Of a DNA stretch of 40,201 bases, positions 34,023 to 40,201 are shown piece after piece (position 1 is the stretch's first letter; each line of letters begins with the position of its first letter). The stretch is taken from contig NZ_JAMOQU010000042.1 of NCBI RefSeq assembly GCF_027063845.1, positions 1-40,201 on the forward strand, written 5' to 3'. The stretch is from Thermococcus sp. GTDB taxonomy: Archaea; Methanobacteriota_B; Thermococci; Thermococcales; Thermococcaceae. Both the position numbers and the translations under genes were made by a program. A model generated the notes under the pieces. The model was not told the DNA's origin, searched no databases, and was given only the letters and a program-made list of their open reading frames with translations.

Positions 34023-35306
34023 ATGAGCTACCGTGAATACCGCGACAAGGTTTTGGGGTTTATTGAGGACCACGAGCACTGGAGGGCCCACACGATAAAC
34101 CTCATAGCGAGCGAAAACGTGACTTCTCCGACGGTTACCCGGGCCGTCGCGAGCGGTTTCATGCACAAGTACGCCGAGGGCTGGCCGAAGCAGAGGTACT
34201 ATCAGGGCTGTAAGTACGTTGACGAGGTCGAGCTGATTGGAGTGGAGCTCTTCACCAAGCTCTTCCAGAGTGATTTTGCCGACCTCAGGCCGATTTCCGG
34301 AACCAACGCCAACCAGGCGGTCTTCTTCGGCCTCACCCAGCCCGGAGACAAGGCGATAGTTCTCCACACCAGCCACGGTGGCCACATAAGCCACATGCCC
34401 TTCGGAGCGGCTGGAATGCGCGGGCTTGAGGTTCACACCTGGCCCTTCGACAACGAGGAGTTCAACATTGACGTTGACAAGGCCGAGAAGCTCATCAGGG
34501 AGCTTGAGCCCAAGATAGTCGTCTTCGGTGGCTCGCTCTTCCCGTTCCCGCACCCGGTCAAGGAGCTCGCGCCCGTTGCCAAGGAAGTTGGAGCCTACGT
34601 CATGTACGACGGCGCCCACGTCCTCGGACTCATTGCCGGAAAGCAGTTCCAGGACCCGCTCCGCGAGGGTGCCGACATAATCACCGCCTCCACCCACAAG
34701 ACCTTCCCAGGGCCTCAAGGCGGTGTCATAATCTACAAGCGCTTCGGCGAGACCGAGGAGATAGCCAAGCTTCAGTGGGCCATCTTCCCTGGAGTTCTTA
34801 GCAACCACCACCTCCACCACATGGCCGGAAAGACTCTCACCGCGGCTGAGATGCTCGAGTACGGTGAGAAGTATGCGGAGCAGATAGTTAAGAACGCGAA
34901 GGCCTTGGCCGAGGCCCTCGCCGAGGAGGGCTTCAAGGTTATCGGCGAGGACAAGGGCTACACCGAAAGCCACCAGGTCATCGTTGATGTCAGCGACCTC
35001 CACCCCGCTGCTGGAGGCTGGGCGGCACCGCTCCTTGAGGAAGCTGGCATAATCCTCAACAAGAACCTCCTGCCGTGGGACCCGCTTGAGAAGGTCAACG
35101 AGCCGAGCGGTCTGCGCATAGGCGTCCAGGAGATGACCCGCGTTGGAATGTTCGAGGACGACATGAAGGAAATTGCTCACTTCATCAAGCGCGTCCTCAT
35201 CGACAAGGAGGACCCGGCCAAGGTCAGGCGCGATGTCTACGGCTTCCGCGCCGAGTTCCAGAAGGTCTACTACTCCTTCGACCACGGCCTCCCGCTTAGG
35301 GAGTGA
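34023..35306 (+). CDS. glyA: Serine hydroxymethyltransferase
   Basis: PLP enzyme interconverting serine and glycine; in Thermococcales the one-carbon carrier is a modified pterin rather than folate. Seen: INLIASENVTSPTV near residue 25, YAEGWPKQRYYQGCKYVDEVE near 52, THGG-type HTSHGGHISHMPFGA near 118, the PLP lysine K226 in ASTHKTFPGPQGG, and RIGVQEMTRVGM near 360. 427 aa, normal for archaea. The ATG at 34023 follows GAGGTG. It is monocistronic with its own TATA and is followed by a T-rich stretch. It may link metabolically to gyaR at 9.9 kb. Confidence 0.97.
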   Translation: MSYREYRDKVLGFIEDHEHWRAHTINLIASENVTSPTVTRAVASGFMHKYAEGWPKQRYYQGCKYVDEVELIGVELFTKLFQSDFADLRPISGTNANQAVFFGLTQPGDKAIVLHTSHGGHISHMPFGAAGMRGLEVHTWPFDNEEFNIDVDKAEKLIRELEPKIVVFGGSLFPFPHPVKELAPVAKEVGAYVMYDGAHVLGLIAGKQFQDPLREGADIITASTHKTFPGPQGGVIIYKRFGETEEIAKLQWAIFPGVLSNHHLHHMAGKTLTAAEMLEYGEKYAEQIVKNAKALAEALAEEGFKVIGEDKGYTESHQVIVDVSDLHPAAGGWAAPLLEEAGIILNKNLLPWDPLEKVNEPSGLRIGVQEMTRVGMFEDDMKEIAHFIKRVLIDKEDPAKVRRDVYGFRAEFQKVYYSFDHGLPLRE

Positions 35307-35319
35307 TTGGGCTCCCTCC

Positions 35320-35354
35320 AGTTTTTCCATTCTTACCTTGGTTTACTTCCAAGG
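35320..35354 (+). terminator. T-rich tract and small hairpin after glyA
   Basis: GTTTTTCCATTCTT follows the glyA stop by about 15 nt, then a 6-bp hairpin CCTTGG-TTTACTT-CCAAGG (35336-35354). The T-rich tract alone would fit archaeal termination; the hairpin may protect the 3' end. Confidence 0.4.
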
Positions 35355-35373
35355 ATTCTCCAACGGTCTCGGA

Positions 35374-35388
35374 TTTTCTTGAAGAAAA
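35374..35388 (+). promoter_or_regulatory. Inverted repeat at the candidate ncRNA promoter
   Basis: TTTTCTTGAAGAAAA, two perfect 7-nt arms around a single G, directly upstream of the TATA at 35391. This is a plausible operator site; it could alternatively be chance in AT-rich DNA. Confidence 0.35.
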
Positions 35389-35390
35389 AG

Positions 35391-35545
35391 TTATAAGCTT
35401 CCTTCTCAAGGCGTTTCCAGCGGTGCCTGGCCTTCATTCACCGCGCACCCCCACCAGGCACCGTAACCGTGCGCGTAAAATCAGAGGTTTGAATAAGGGG
35501 CTTAAATCACGGCTAAAATCAAACCCCTTCAAATCACTTTGAAAC
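35391..35545 (+). ncRNA. Candidate structured RNA: stand-alone ncRNA or long 5' leader
   Basis: A TATA TTATAAGC (35391-35398) behind A-rich BRE would start RNA near 35416. There begins a GC-rich island in AT-rich DNA: CGGTGCCTGG (35421-35430) pairs with CCAGGCACCG (35454-35463), 10 bp. The loop segment CGCGCAC (35442-35448) is complementary to GTGCGCG (35469-35475), making an H-type pseudoknot or a switch between two folds. Downstream, GGTTTGA/TCAAACC (35487-35493 with 35519-35525) and TTCAAA/TTTGAA (35528-35543) can pair. It either ends as an ncRNA or continues as a leader of about 180 nt to the gene at 35595. No C/D boxes. The pairings are seen; the function is unknown. Confidence 0.5.
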
Positions 35546-35594
35546 GAACGAAAGCGTTAATTGCTCTTGTGGTGAGTTTATCTTGGTGGTGTCC

Positions 35595-36020
35595 GTGAAA
35601 AGGGCAGTCCTTGCGGTTCTAATAATCGTCGGACTGGTTGCTGGTTATCTAATCCTTGGCCACAACGGCTCTGCTGAAGCTTCACATGATAACAACACCC
35701 CTGTTACCCTTTCCCTTGACAGGGAGCGCTACTCGACGACGGACACGATGCTCATGACAATCACCAACAACGGCAACGAGACCGTCACCGTTGGCTATCC
35801 CTTCGAGCTCTACCGGGAGGAGAACGGCGAGTGGGTCAAGGTAAACGTTGACCTCATGTTCATTCAGTCGGTTGTTCAGCTTGAACCCGGGAAGAGCTGG
35901 ACCCAGAAGGTCAGCCTCTCCCAGCTGAAGCTCTCATCTGGCCATTATAAGATAGTGAAGAAAGTTTCAACTCACCAAATGACCCTCACCGTGAGTGCCG
36001 AGTTCTACATCGAGGGCTGA
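35595..36020 (+). CDS. Small secreted or membrane-anchored Ig-like protein
   Basis: 141 aa. The N-terminus MKRAVLAVLIIVGLVAGYLILGH is one hydrophobic segment, either a signal peptide or membrane anchor, followed by a low-complexity linker. The rest is a beta-sandwich: SLDRERYSTTDTMLMTITNNGNETVTVGYPF, then LEPGKSWTQKVSLSQLKLSSGHYKIV, the pattern of bacterial Ig-like domains (immunoglobulin-like, intracellular proteinase inhibitor-like). The function is unknown, probably at the cell surface. GTG 35595 follows GGTGGTG (35585-35591); TTG 35583 is unlikely. It may be expressed from the structured leader upstream. Confidence 0.72.
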   Translation: MKRAVLAVLIIVGLVAGYLILGHNGSAEASHDNNTPVTLSLDRERYSTTDTMLMTITNNGNETVTVGYPFELYREENGEWVKVNVDLMFIQSVVQLEPGKSWTQKVSLSQLKLSSGHYKIVKKVSTHQMTLTVSAEFYIEG

Positions 36021-36107
36021 TGTTTCATTTATCCCCTACCGCCTCTTCTGGCAAAACTTTTTATTCTCCATCCACATACCCAACCCTCGGCTAAAGGGGT
36101 GATGCTC

Positions 36108-36440
36108 ATGAAGTTCTGTCCGAAGTGCGGTAACCTCATGCTCCCTGACCGGAAGAAAAAGGTCTGGGTCTGTCGTGTCTGTGGCTACGAGGAGCCCTTT
36201 GACGAGGAAAAGGACAGGGCTAAAACCAGAATAACGCAGAAGGTCGAGCACAAGCCGGACGAGGAGATAGTCGTCATTGAGCAGGATGTCAAGACTTTGC
36301 CGACCACCAAGGTCACCTGCCCCAAGTGCGGTAACGACACGGCCTACTGGTGGGAGATGCAGACGAGGGCCGGCGATGAGCCGAGCACGATATTCTATAA
36401 GTGCACCAAGTGTGGCTACGTATGGAGGGCCTACGAGTGA
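36108..36440 (+). CDS. tfs: Transcription factor S (TFS), TFIIS-like cleavage factor
   Basis: 110-aa protein that rescues backtracked RNA polymerase by stimulating transcript cleavage. N-terminal zinc ribbon CPKCGNLM with CRVCGYEE (residues 4-27) and C-terminal ribbon CPKCGNDTAYWWEMQTRAGDE with CTKCGYVWRAYE. The acidic Asp-Glu pair in RAGDEPST (near 93-94) is the catalytic hairpin that enters the polymerase pore. The ATG at 36108 follows GGGGTGAT; TATA CTTTTTA at about 36056. A 4-nt overlap couples it to the next small gene. Confidence 0.95.
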   Translation: MKFCPKCGNLMLPDRKKKVWVCRVCGYEEPFDEEKDRAKTRITQKVEHKPDEEIVVIEQDVKTLPTTKVTCPKCGNDTAYWWEMQTRAGDEPSTIFYKCTKCGYVWRAYE

Positions 36441-36598
36441 ACGAGCTCGAGCGCGAAACCCTCGTAAGGCTCGCGAGGAAGGCCCTGAAGGAGCTTGAGG
36501 AAGCCTACCGCAGAGTTCCTGATACCGACAACGGAAAAGCTTATTTATTCCGCGGAAAAGAAAGGGTTAGGCTCATGCTTAAAATACTGGAGGGATGA
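36437..36598 (+). CDS. Small conserved ORF between tfs and pcn
   Basis: 53-aa highly charged helical protein, NELERETLVRLARKALKEL to RVRLMLKILEG. GTG 36437 overlaps the tfs stop (GTGA) and the stop overlaps the first ATG of the pcn frame. No known domain is recognised. The gap-free coupling on both sides and ordinary codon use in most of it argue for a real gene, but its middle contains the pcn promoter, so part of its sequence is constrained by that. Confidence 0.6.
   Translation: MNELERETLVRLARKALKELEEAYRRVPDTDNGKAYLFRGKERVRLMLKILEG
36533..36549 (+). promoter_or_regulatory. Internal promoter for pcn
   Basis: BRE-like GGAAAAGC followed by TTATTTATT (36541-36549) lies inside the small ORF, predicting transcription from about 36570 and a leader of about 30 nt with GGAGGG before ATG 36601. 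It allows pcn to be expressed apart from tfs. Confidence 0.5.
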
Positions 36599-36600
36599 AG

Positions 36601-37350
36601 ATGCCGTTCGAGGTCGTTTTTGACGGTGCCAAGGAGTTTGCCGACCTTATCGCGACAGCGAGCAACCTGATAGACGAGGCCGCCTTCAAGTTCACCGAGG
36701 AAGGCATAAGCATGCGCGCGATGGACCCGAGCAGGGTCGTCCTCATAGACCTCAACCTCCCTGAGAGCATATTCTCCAAGTACGAGGTCGAGGAGCCCGA
36801 AACCGTTGGAATCAACATGGACCAGTTCAAGAAGATACTCAAGCGCGGAAAGGCCAAGGACACTCTCATCCTCAGGAAGGGCGACGAGAACTTCCTTGAG
36901 ATAACCTTTGAGGGAACGGCAAAGAGAACGTTCCGCCTTCCGCTCATAGACGTTGAGGAGCTTGAGCTCGACCTTCCGGAGCTCCCGTTCACAGCTAAGG
37001 TCGTCGTCCTCGGCGAGGTTCTTAAGGAAGCCGTTAAGGATGCCTCCCTCGTCAGCGACGCCATAAAGTTCATCGCCACCGAGAGCGAGTTCGTCATGAA
37101 GGCCGAGGGAGAAACGAATGAGGTCGAGATTAAGCTCACCCTTGAGGACGAAGGTTTACTTGACCTCGAGGTCGAGGAAGAAACCAAGAGCGCCTACGGA
37201 ATCAGCTACCTCAGCGACATGATAAAGGGCATCGGCAAGGCCGACGAGGTAATCCTCCGCTTCGGCAATGAGATGCCCCTCCAGATGGAGTACATGATTA
37301 GGGACGAAGGAAGGCTCGTGTTCCTCCTCGCCCCGCGCGTCGAGGAGTGA
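36601..37350 (+). CDS. pcn: PCNA sliding clamp
   Basis: Homotrimeric DNA clamp for replication and repair. 249 aa, the same length as the Pyrococcus protein, starting MPFEVVFDGAKEF. Seen: AFKFTEEGISMRAMDPSRVVLIDL near 27-50, interdomain loop LPLIDVEELELDLPELPF near 115-132, and the end YMIRDEGRLVFLLAPRVEE. The ATG at 36601 is chosen because GGAGGG at 36589-36594 is too close to ATG 36595. It is followed after 30 nt by gins51. It would be the docking partner for the PIP-like tail of Mre11 in this window. Confidence 0.98.
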   Translation: MPFEVVFDGAKEFADLIATASNLIDEAAFKFTEEGISMRAMDPSRVVLIDLNLPESIFSKYEVEEPETVGINMDQFKKILKRGKAKDTLILRKGDENFLEITFEGTAKRTFRLPLIDVEELELDLPELPFTAKVVVLGEVLKEAVKDASLVSDAIKFIATESEFVMKAEGETNEVEIKLTLEDEGLLDLEVEEETKSAYGISYLSDMIKGIGKADEVILRFGNEMPLQMEYMIRDEGRLVFLLAPRVEE

Positions 37351-37380
37351 TTCCCCTTTCCTTTTCTCTGAGGTGGTGGC

Positions 37381-37947
37381 ATGGACATCGTCAAGCTCAG
37401 GGAACTGCTTGAGCAGGAACTTTCGAGCGTCGAACTGACGGAGTTAGACGACGACTTTTACAGGGAGTTCGACAGCCTAATCAAGGCCCTCAAGCTGAGC
37501 GCCGAGAGCTCCCGCGAGAGGGGCGAAAGCGTCGAGGAGAGACTTTACTTAGCCCAGCTCAAGATAGCGGAGGAGCTGATGAAGGAGATAATCAAGCTCC
37601 GCCTCCACAAGATTGTTGACCTCGCCGTCGAGGGAAGGATAGCTGAGATGACCGACGAGGAGAGGAGGATTTTCAGGATTCTCAGGGCCTTCGTCGAGCG
37701 CGAGGAGCTTCCAGATGTCGGGGAAGAGCTTCTGGAGGTCGAACCTGAGCCTGGTGAAGCTGAAACCCCAACTAAAAGACCACTGCGGGAGGCCTACATC
37801 GTCACCGCCGAGCTTCCAGCGATTCTCGGGCCCGACCTGAGGGAGTACGGCCCATTCAAGGCCTGGGACATGGCGGTTCTGCCCGAGGAGATAGGAAGGG
37901 TCCTCGTCGAGAGGGACGTTGCCTTCAAGGTCAAGATTTCCCCGTGA
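37381..37947 (+). CDS. gins51: GINS complex subunit Gins51 (Gins15)
   Basis: 188-aa subunit of the archaeal GINS complex, which activates MCM in the CMG helicase and binds GAN/RecJ-type nuclease. The helical A domain (1-105, with YLAQLKIAEELMKEIIKLRLHKIVDLA) precedes an acidic linker and the small C-terminal B domain (PLREAYIVTAELPAILGPDLREYGPFKAWDMAVLPEEIGRVLV), the A-B order of the Gins51 type. The ATG is behind GAGGTGGTGGC. The pcn-gins51 neighbourhood is typical of Thermococcales. Confidence 0.93.
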   Translation: MDIVKLRELLEQELSSVELTELDDDFYREFDSLIKALKLSAESSRERGESVEERLYLAQLKIAEELMKEIIKLRLHKIVDLAVEGRIAEMTDEERRIFRILRAFVEREELPDVGEELLEVEPEPGEAETPTKRPLREAYIVTAELPAILGPDLREYGPFKAWDMAVLPEEIGRVLVERDVAFKVKISP

Positions 37948-37952
37948 TTTCT

Positions 37953-39872
37953 ATGCCCTTCTCCGTCTGCATGCGGGACTGCTACGACACCTGCTCAATG
38001 GTGAGCGAGCTCAATGACGGAAGGCTCAGGGTTAGGGGCAATCCGGAGCACCCGATAACGGCCGGCTTTCTCTGTCCCAAGGGTGCTCTACTTCCGAAGT
38101 GGTTCCACTCGGAGGACAGGCTGAAAAAGCCCCTCATCAGGACGGGCGAGAGGGGAAGCGGTTCCTTCAGAGAAGCGAGCTGGGAAGAGGCGATAAGCCT
38201 CGTAGCGAAGAAGCTGAAGGAAACCATAGAGAAGCACGGGAGCGAGAGCGTTCTCGTTTATCAGTACGCAGGTGATAGGGGAGTTGTGAACTACGCGTTC
38301 CCGCTGAGGCTCTTCCACTACCTCAACACCGCCATGCTCGACTACGGAATCTGCGACAGGGCCGGGCAGGAGGCGCTAAAGGACGTTTACGGAACCGCCG
38401 TCGGTCTCGACCCGGAGGGGCTTAAAAACCAACGGCTAATCGTCTACTGGGGGATAAACGCCTTCTGGACGAACCTTCACGGTTTCGCCCTCGCTAAAAG
38501 GCACGGCCTTGAAATCTGGACGGTTGACGTCGTCAGGACAGAAACGGCCCGGAGAAGCGACAGGTTCTTTCAGGTGAGGCCAGACACGGACGTTCTTTTG
38601 GCTTTGGGTGTTGCGAAGGTCATCATCGAGGAGGGACTTTACGATAGGGCCTTCGTCCGCGGGAACGTTTACGGTTTTGATGAATTCAAGAATTATGTAA
38701 AAACATTATCGCTTGATTATGTAAGTAAAGAGACAGGCTTGAGCGTTGGAGAGATAGGAACTTTTGCCCGCGAGTTTGCAGAGAAGAGAGGAGTAATCCA
38801 CATCGGATACGGCTTCCAGCGCTCCCTTGCTGGTGGGGAGGCTGTCAGGGCGATAGCAATCCTCCCCGCCCTCGTCGGCCACAGCTTCGGCTTCATTTAC
38901 GACATGAAAACGATAGACAAGTCCTACGCAGAAGGCGCCTTCCTGAGGAGGAAGCCGGCAAAGAGAATCCCCCAGATAAAGCTGGCGGAATACATTGAAC
39001 GGGGCGAGATTAAGTTCCTTTACGTCTACAACTCCAACCCCCTCACGAGCCTTCCGAACCAGACCCTGCTGAGAAAAGCCTTAAGTGAGAGCGACGTCTT
39101 CGTCGTTACGCACGACATCTTTCTCACCGACACTGCCCTCTACTCGGACGTCGTTTTACCGGCAAACACCTTCTTCGAGAGGCTTGACATAGCGGATTCC
39201 TACTACCACCGCTACGTAGCTTTGAACGAGCCTGTCACGAGGCGGTATGGCAGGAGCAACAGTGAGGTGACGAGGCTTCTCGCGAAGGCCCTTGGAATAG
39301 AGAATCCCTACCTCTACGAGAGCGACGAGGAAGTAATTCAAAAGGTTCTTGAACTCAACGGGCTGAGTTGGGAAGAGCTGAAGGCAAAGGGTTTCGTCAA
39401 AATTCCGGAAAAGCCGAGAAGGTGGAAAACTCCGAGCGGAAAAATCGAGTTCTTCTCGCAGAGGGCCGTTGAGAGGGGCCTGAGTCCGTTTCCTGAATAC
39501 AGGAAGTTTGAAGGAAAGTACCCGCTCCGCCTGCTCACGCCAACTTATAGAATGACAATAACGAGCCAGTACCACAACACATACGGAATGGTTGACCCCA
39601 GCCTCTACATCAATCCGGTTGACGCGGAGGAGAGATGCATTGAAGATGGCGAGACGGTCGAGGTCTTCAACGACCGCGGAAAAATAAGGACGGTAGCAAA
39701 GTTTAGCGACGACGTTCCAAGTGGTGTTGTCCTGCTCTACAAGGCATTCTGGGTCAGGCTCCTCGGCTGGAACGCCAACTTCCTGACGACGGATGAGACC
39801 GTTGAGGACTACGGGAACGGCTCGGCGTACCATTCAACGTGGGTCGAGGTTAGGAAGATTAAAGGCGAATGA
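37953..39872 (+). CDS. Molybdopterin (W/Mo bis-MGD) oxidoreductase
   Basis: 639-aa member of the DMSO reductase family. N-terminal 4Fe-4S motif C6-x3-C10-x3-C14-x26-C41 (VCMRDCYDTC, LCPKG); C134 in YGICDRAGQEA is the likely metal ligand; PALVGHSFGFI and TSLPNQTLL near 365 belong to the cofactor domains; C-terminal VDAEERCIEDGETVEVFNDRG is the dinucleotide-binding domain. No Tat signal, so cytoplasmic. The substrate is unknown. GTG 37944 overlaps the gins51 stop; ATG 37953 has GTGAT five nt before it and is preferred. An AT-rich codon patch lies at 38688-38745. Confidence 0.87.
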   Translation: MPFSVCMRDCYDTCSMVSELNDGRLRVRGNPEHPITAGFLCPKGALLPKWFHSEDRLKKPLIRTGERGSGSFREASWEEAISLVAKKLKETIEKHGSESVLVYQYAGDRGVVNYAFPLRLFHYLNTAMLDYGICDRAGQEALKDVYGTAVGLDPEGLKNQRLIVYWGINAFWTNLHGFALAKRHGLEIWTVDVVRTETARRSDRFFQVRPDTDVLLALGVAKVIIEEGLYDRAFVRGNVYGFDEFKNYVKTLSLDYVSKETGLSVGEIGTFAREFAEKRGVIHIGYGFQRSLAGGEAVRAIAILPALVGHSFGFIYDMKTIDKSYAEGAFLRRKPAKRIPQIKLAEYIERGEIKFLYVYNSNPLTSLPNQTLLRKALSESDVFVVTHDIFLTDTALYSDVVLPANTFFERLDIADSYYHRYVALNEPVTRRYGRSNSEVTRLLAKALGIENPYLYESDEEVIQKVLELNGLSWEELKAKGFVKIPEKPRRWKTPSGKIEFFSQRAVERGLSPFPEYRKFEGKYPLRLLTPTYRMTITSQYHNTYGMVDPSLYINPVDAEERCIEDGETVEVFNDRGKIRTVAKFSDDVPSGVVLLYKAFWVRLLGWNANFLTTDETVEDYGNGSAYHSTWVEVRKIKGE

Positions 39873-39891
39873 ATCTTTTGATGGCCCTAAT

Positions 39892-40029
39892 TGTGACAAC
39901 GGAAATTTGTGTCAGTTTACACAATGACAACTATTTTTAAGCGGGTCTGGACTTCTCCTCACTGGCTTTAAAAGGCCTTTGTTTATCCGCCAAGTTTTTG
40001 CCCAAAAACGAACCGAAAAGCTTATATAT
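39892..40029 (+). promoter_or_regulatory. Peroxiredoxin promoter region with inverted repeat
   Basis: TATA TTATATAT (40022-40029) with BRE CGAAAAGC gives RNA from about 40047 and a leader with GGAGAGGTGAT before ATG 40086. Further up, TTGTGT-CAGTTT-ACACAA (about 39907-39924) is a perfect 6-nt inverted repeat flanked by two TGACAAC copies, a possible redox-regulator site. Confidence 0.5.
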
Positions 40030-40085
40030 TCGAACCAATGAGGTTTATAGTGAAGACGACACAGGAAAAGGAGAGGTGATGAAAG

Positions 40086-40201
40086 ATGGTCGTCATAGGA
40101 GAAAAGTTCCCAGAGGTTGAGGTCAAGACCACCCACGGAGTGATAAAGCTCCCGGACTACTTCGCCGAGAAGGGCAAGTGGTTCATACTCTTCAGCCACC
40201 C
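40086..40201 (+). CDS. Peroxiredoxin (thioredoxin peroxidase), partial
   Basis: Only the first 38 residues are in the window: [18 protein letters not shown] to KWFILFSHP. This matches the start of the large archaeal 2-Cys/1-Cys peroxiredoxin of Thermococcales (about 216 aa in full), which reduces hydrogen peroxide and alkyl hydroperoxides. The peroxidatic Cys lies just beyond the window edge. The ATG at 40086 follows a strong GGAGAGGTGAT site. Confidence 0.93.
   Translation, partial: MVVIGEKFPEVEVKTTHGVIKLPDYFAEKGKWFILFSH

Noticed and set aside
32637..35330. An 897-codon open frame on the minus strand running across glyA
   Set aside because: Only the part from ATG 33899 encodes a recognisable protein (m5U methyltransferase). 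The upstream part is antisense to the highly conserved glyA and is an artefact of GC-rich codon structure.
35421..35463. GC-rich hairpin as an intrinsic terminator of glyA
   Set aside because: It lies about 115 nt after the glyA stop, is preceded by its own TATA, and is not followed by a T-run. Archaeal termination does not need such a hairpin.
35303..35542. 79-codon plus-strand frame after glyA
   Set aside because: No ribosome binding site, a basic random-looking sequence, and overlap with the RNA hairpins. Better explained as noncoding.

Overview
The window is chromosomal DNA of a hyperthermophilic archaeon of the order Thermococcales, most likely a Thermococcus. The evidence is the HerA-Mre11-Rad50-NurA operon, archaeal TATA/BRE promoters with about 25 nt to the start or leader, ribosomal proteins L7Ae, S28e and L24e, an aIF5B gene with an intein in its P-loop, a CGP-CTERM tail, TFS, PCNA and Gins51, and abundant GGTG/GGAGG ribosome binding sites with overlapping genes. 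No gene-free stretch exceeds 300 bases. The longest, 35307-35594 and 21352-21620, are described below.

Layout. 51-7723: DNA end-resection operon herA-mre11-rad50-nurA plus a DUF72 gene, tightly packed. 7775-9881: a vapBC toxin-antitoxin pair, a C/D box guide RNA on the opposite strand, and a leaderless archaeal AAA ATPase (DUF234 type) with a tandem palindrome over its start codon. 9878-12107 (minus): glyoxylate/hydroxypyruvate reductase and an aromatic amino acid permease with an odd basic N-terminus. 12241-16987 (plus): class III-type sirtuin, DUF3783, HAD phosphatase, ASCH protein, PAP2 phosphatase, small multidrug export protein and an MFS permease. 17005-19756 (minus): TldE and TldD. 19883-21351: a relBE locus with a frameshifted toxin, a MazG-like protein, tRNA-Arg(UCU) and a decayed solute-binding protein gene with a CGP-CTERM tail. 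21621-25635: a PUA/PAPS-reductase/ferredoxin protein, a zinc-finger protein, a second C/D box RNA, and a KaiC-like protein with a broken P-loop and a V4R domain.

25711-31798: the conserved translation block rpl7ae, rps28e, rpl24e, ndk, infB, interrupted by a frameshifted membrane-protein gene on the minus strand between ndk and infB. infB carries a 544-residue LAGLIDADG intein. 31808-33899 (minus): an unknown protein and an RNA m5U methyltransferase. 34023-35306: glyA, followed by a structured, GC-rich leader or ncRNA with its own promoter, then a small secreted Ig-like protein. 36108-39872: tfs, a 53-residue ORF, pcn, gins51 and a molybdopterin oxidoreductase. The window ends inside a peroxiredoxin gene.

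The parts fit together mainly as information processing. The resection operon and the replication genes pcn/gins51 are linked by a PIP-like motif at the end of Mre11. L7Ae is the protein expected to bind the two C/D box RNAs found here. The most promising unexplained element is the structured RNA at about 35391-35545. Three disrupted genes (relE, the CGP-CTERM protein, the ndk-infB membrane protein) lie between 20 and 28 kb and are either a decaying accessory zone or assembly errors.
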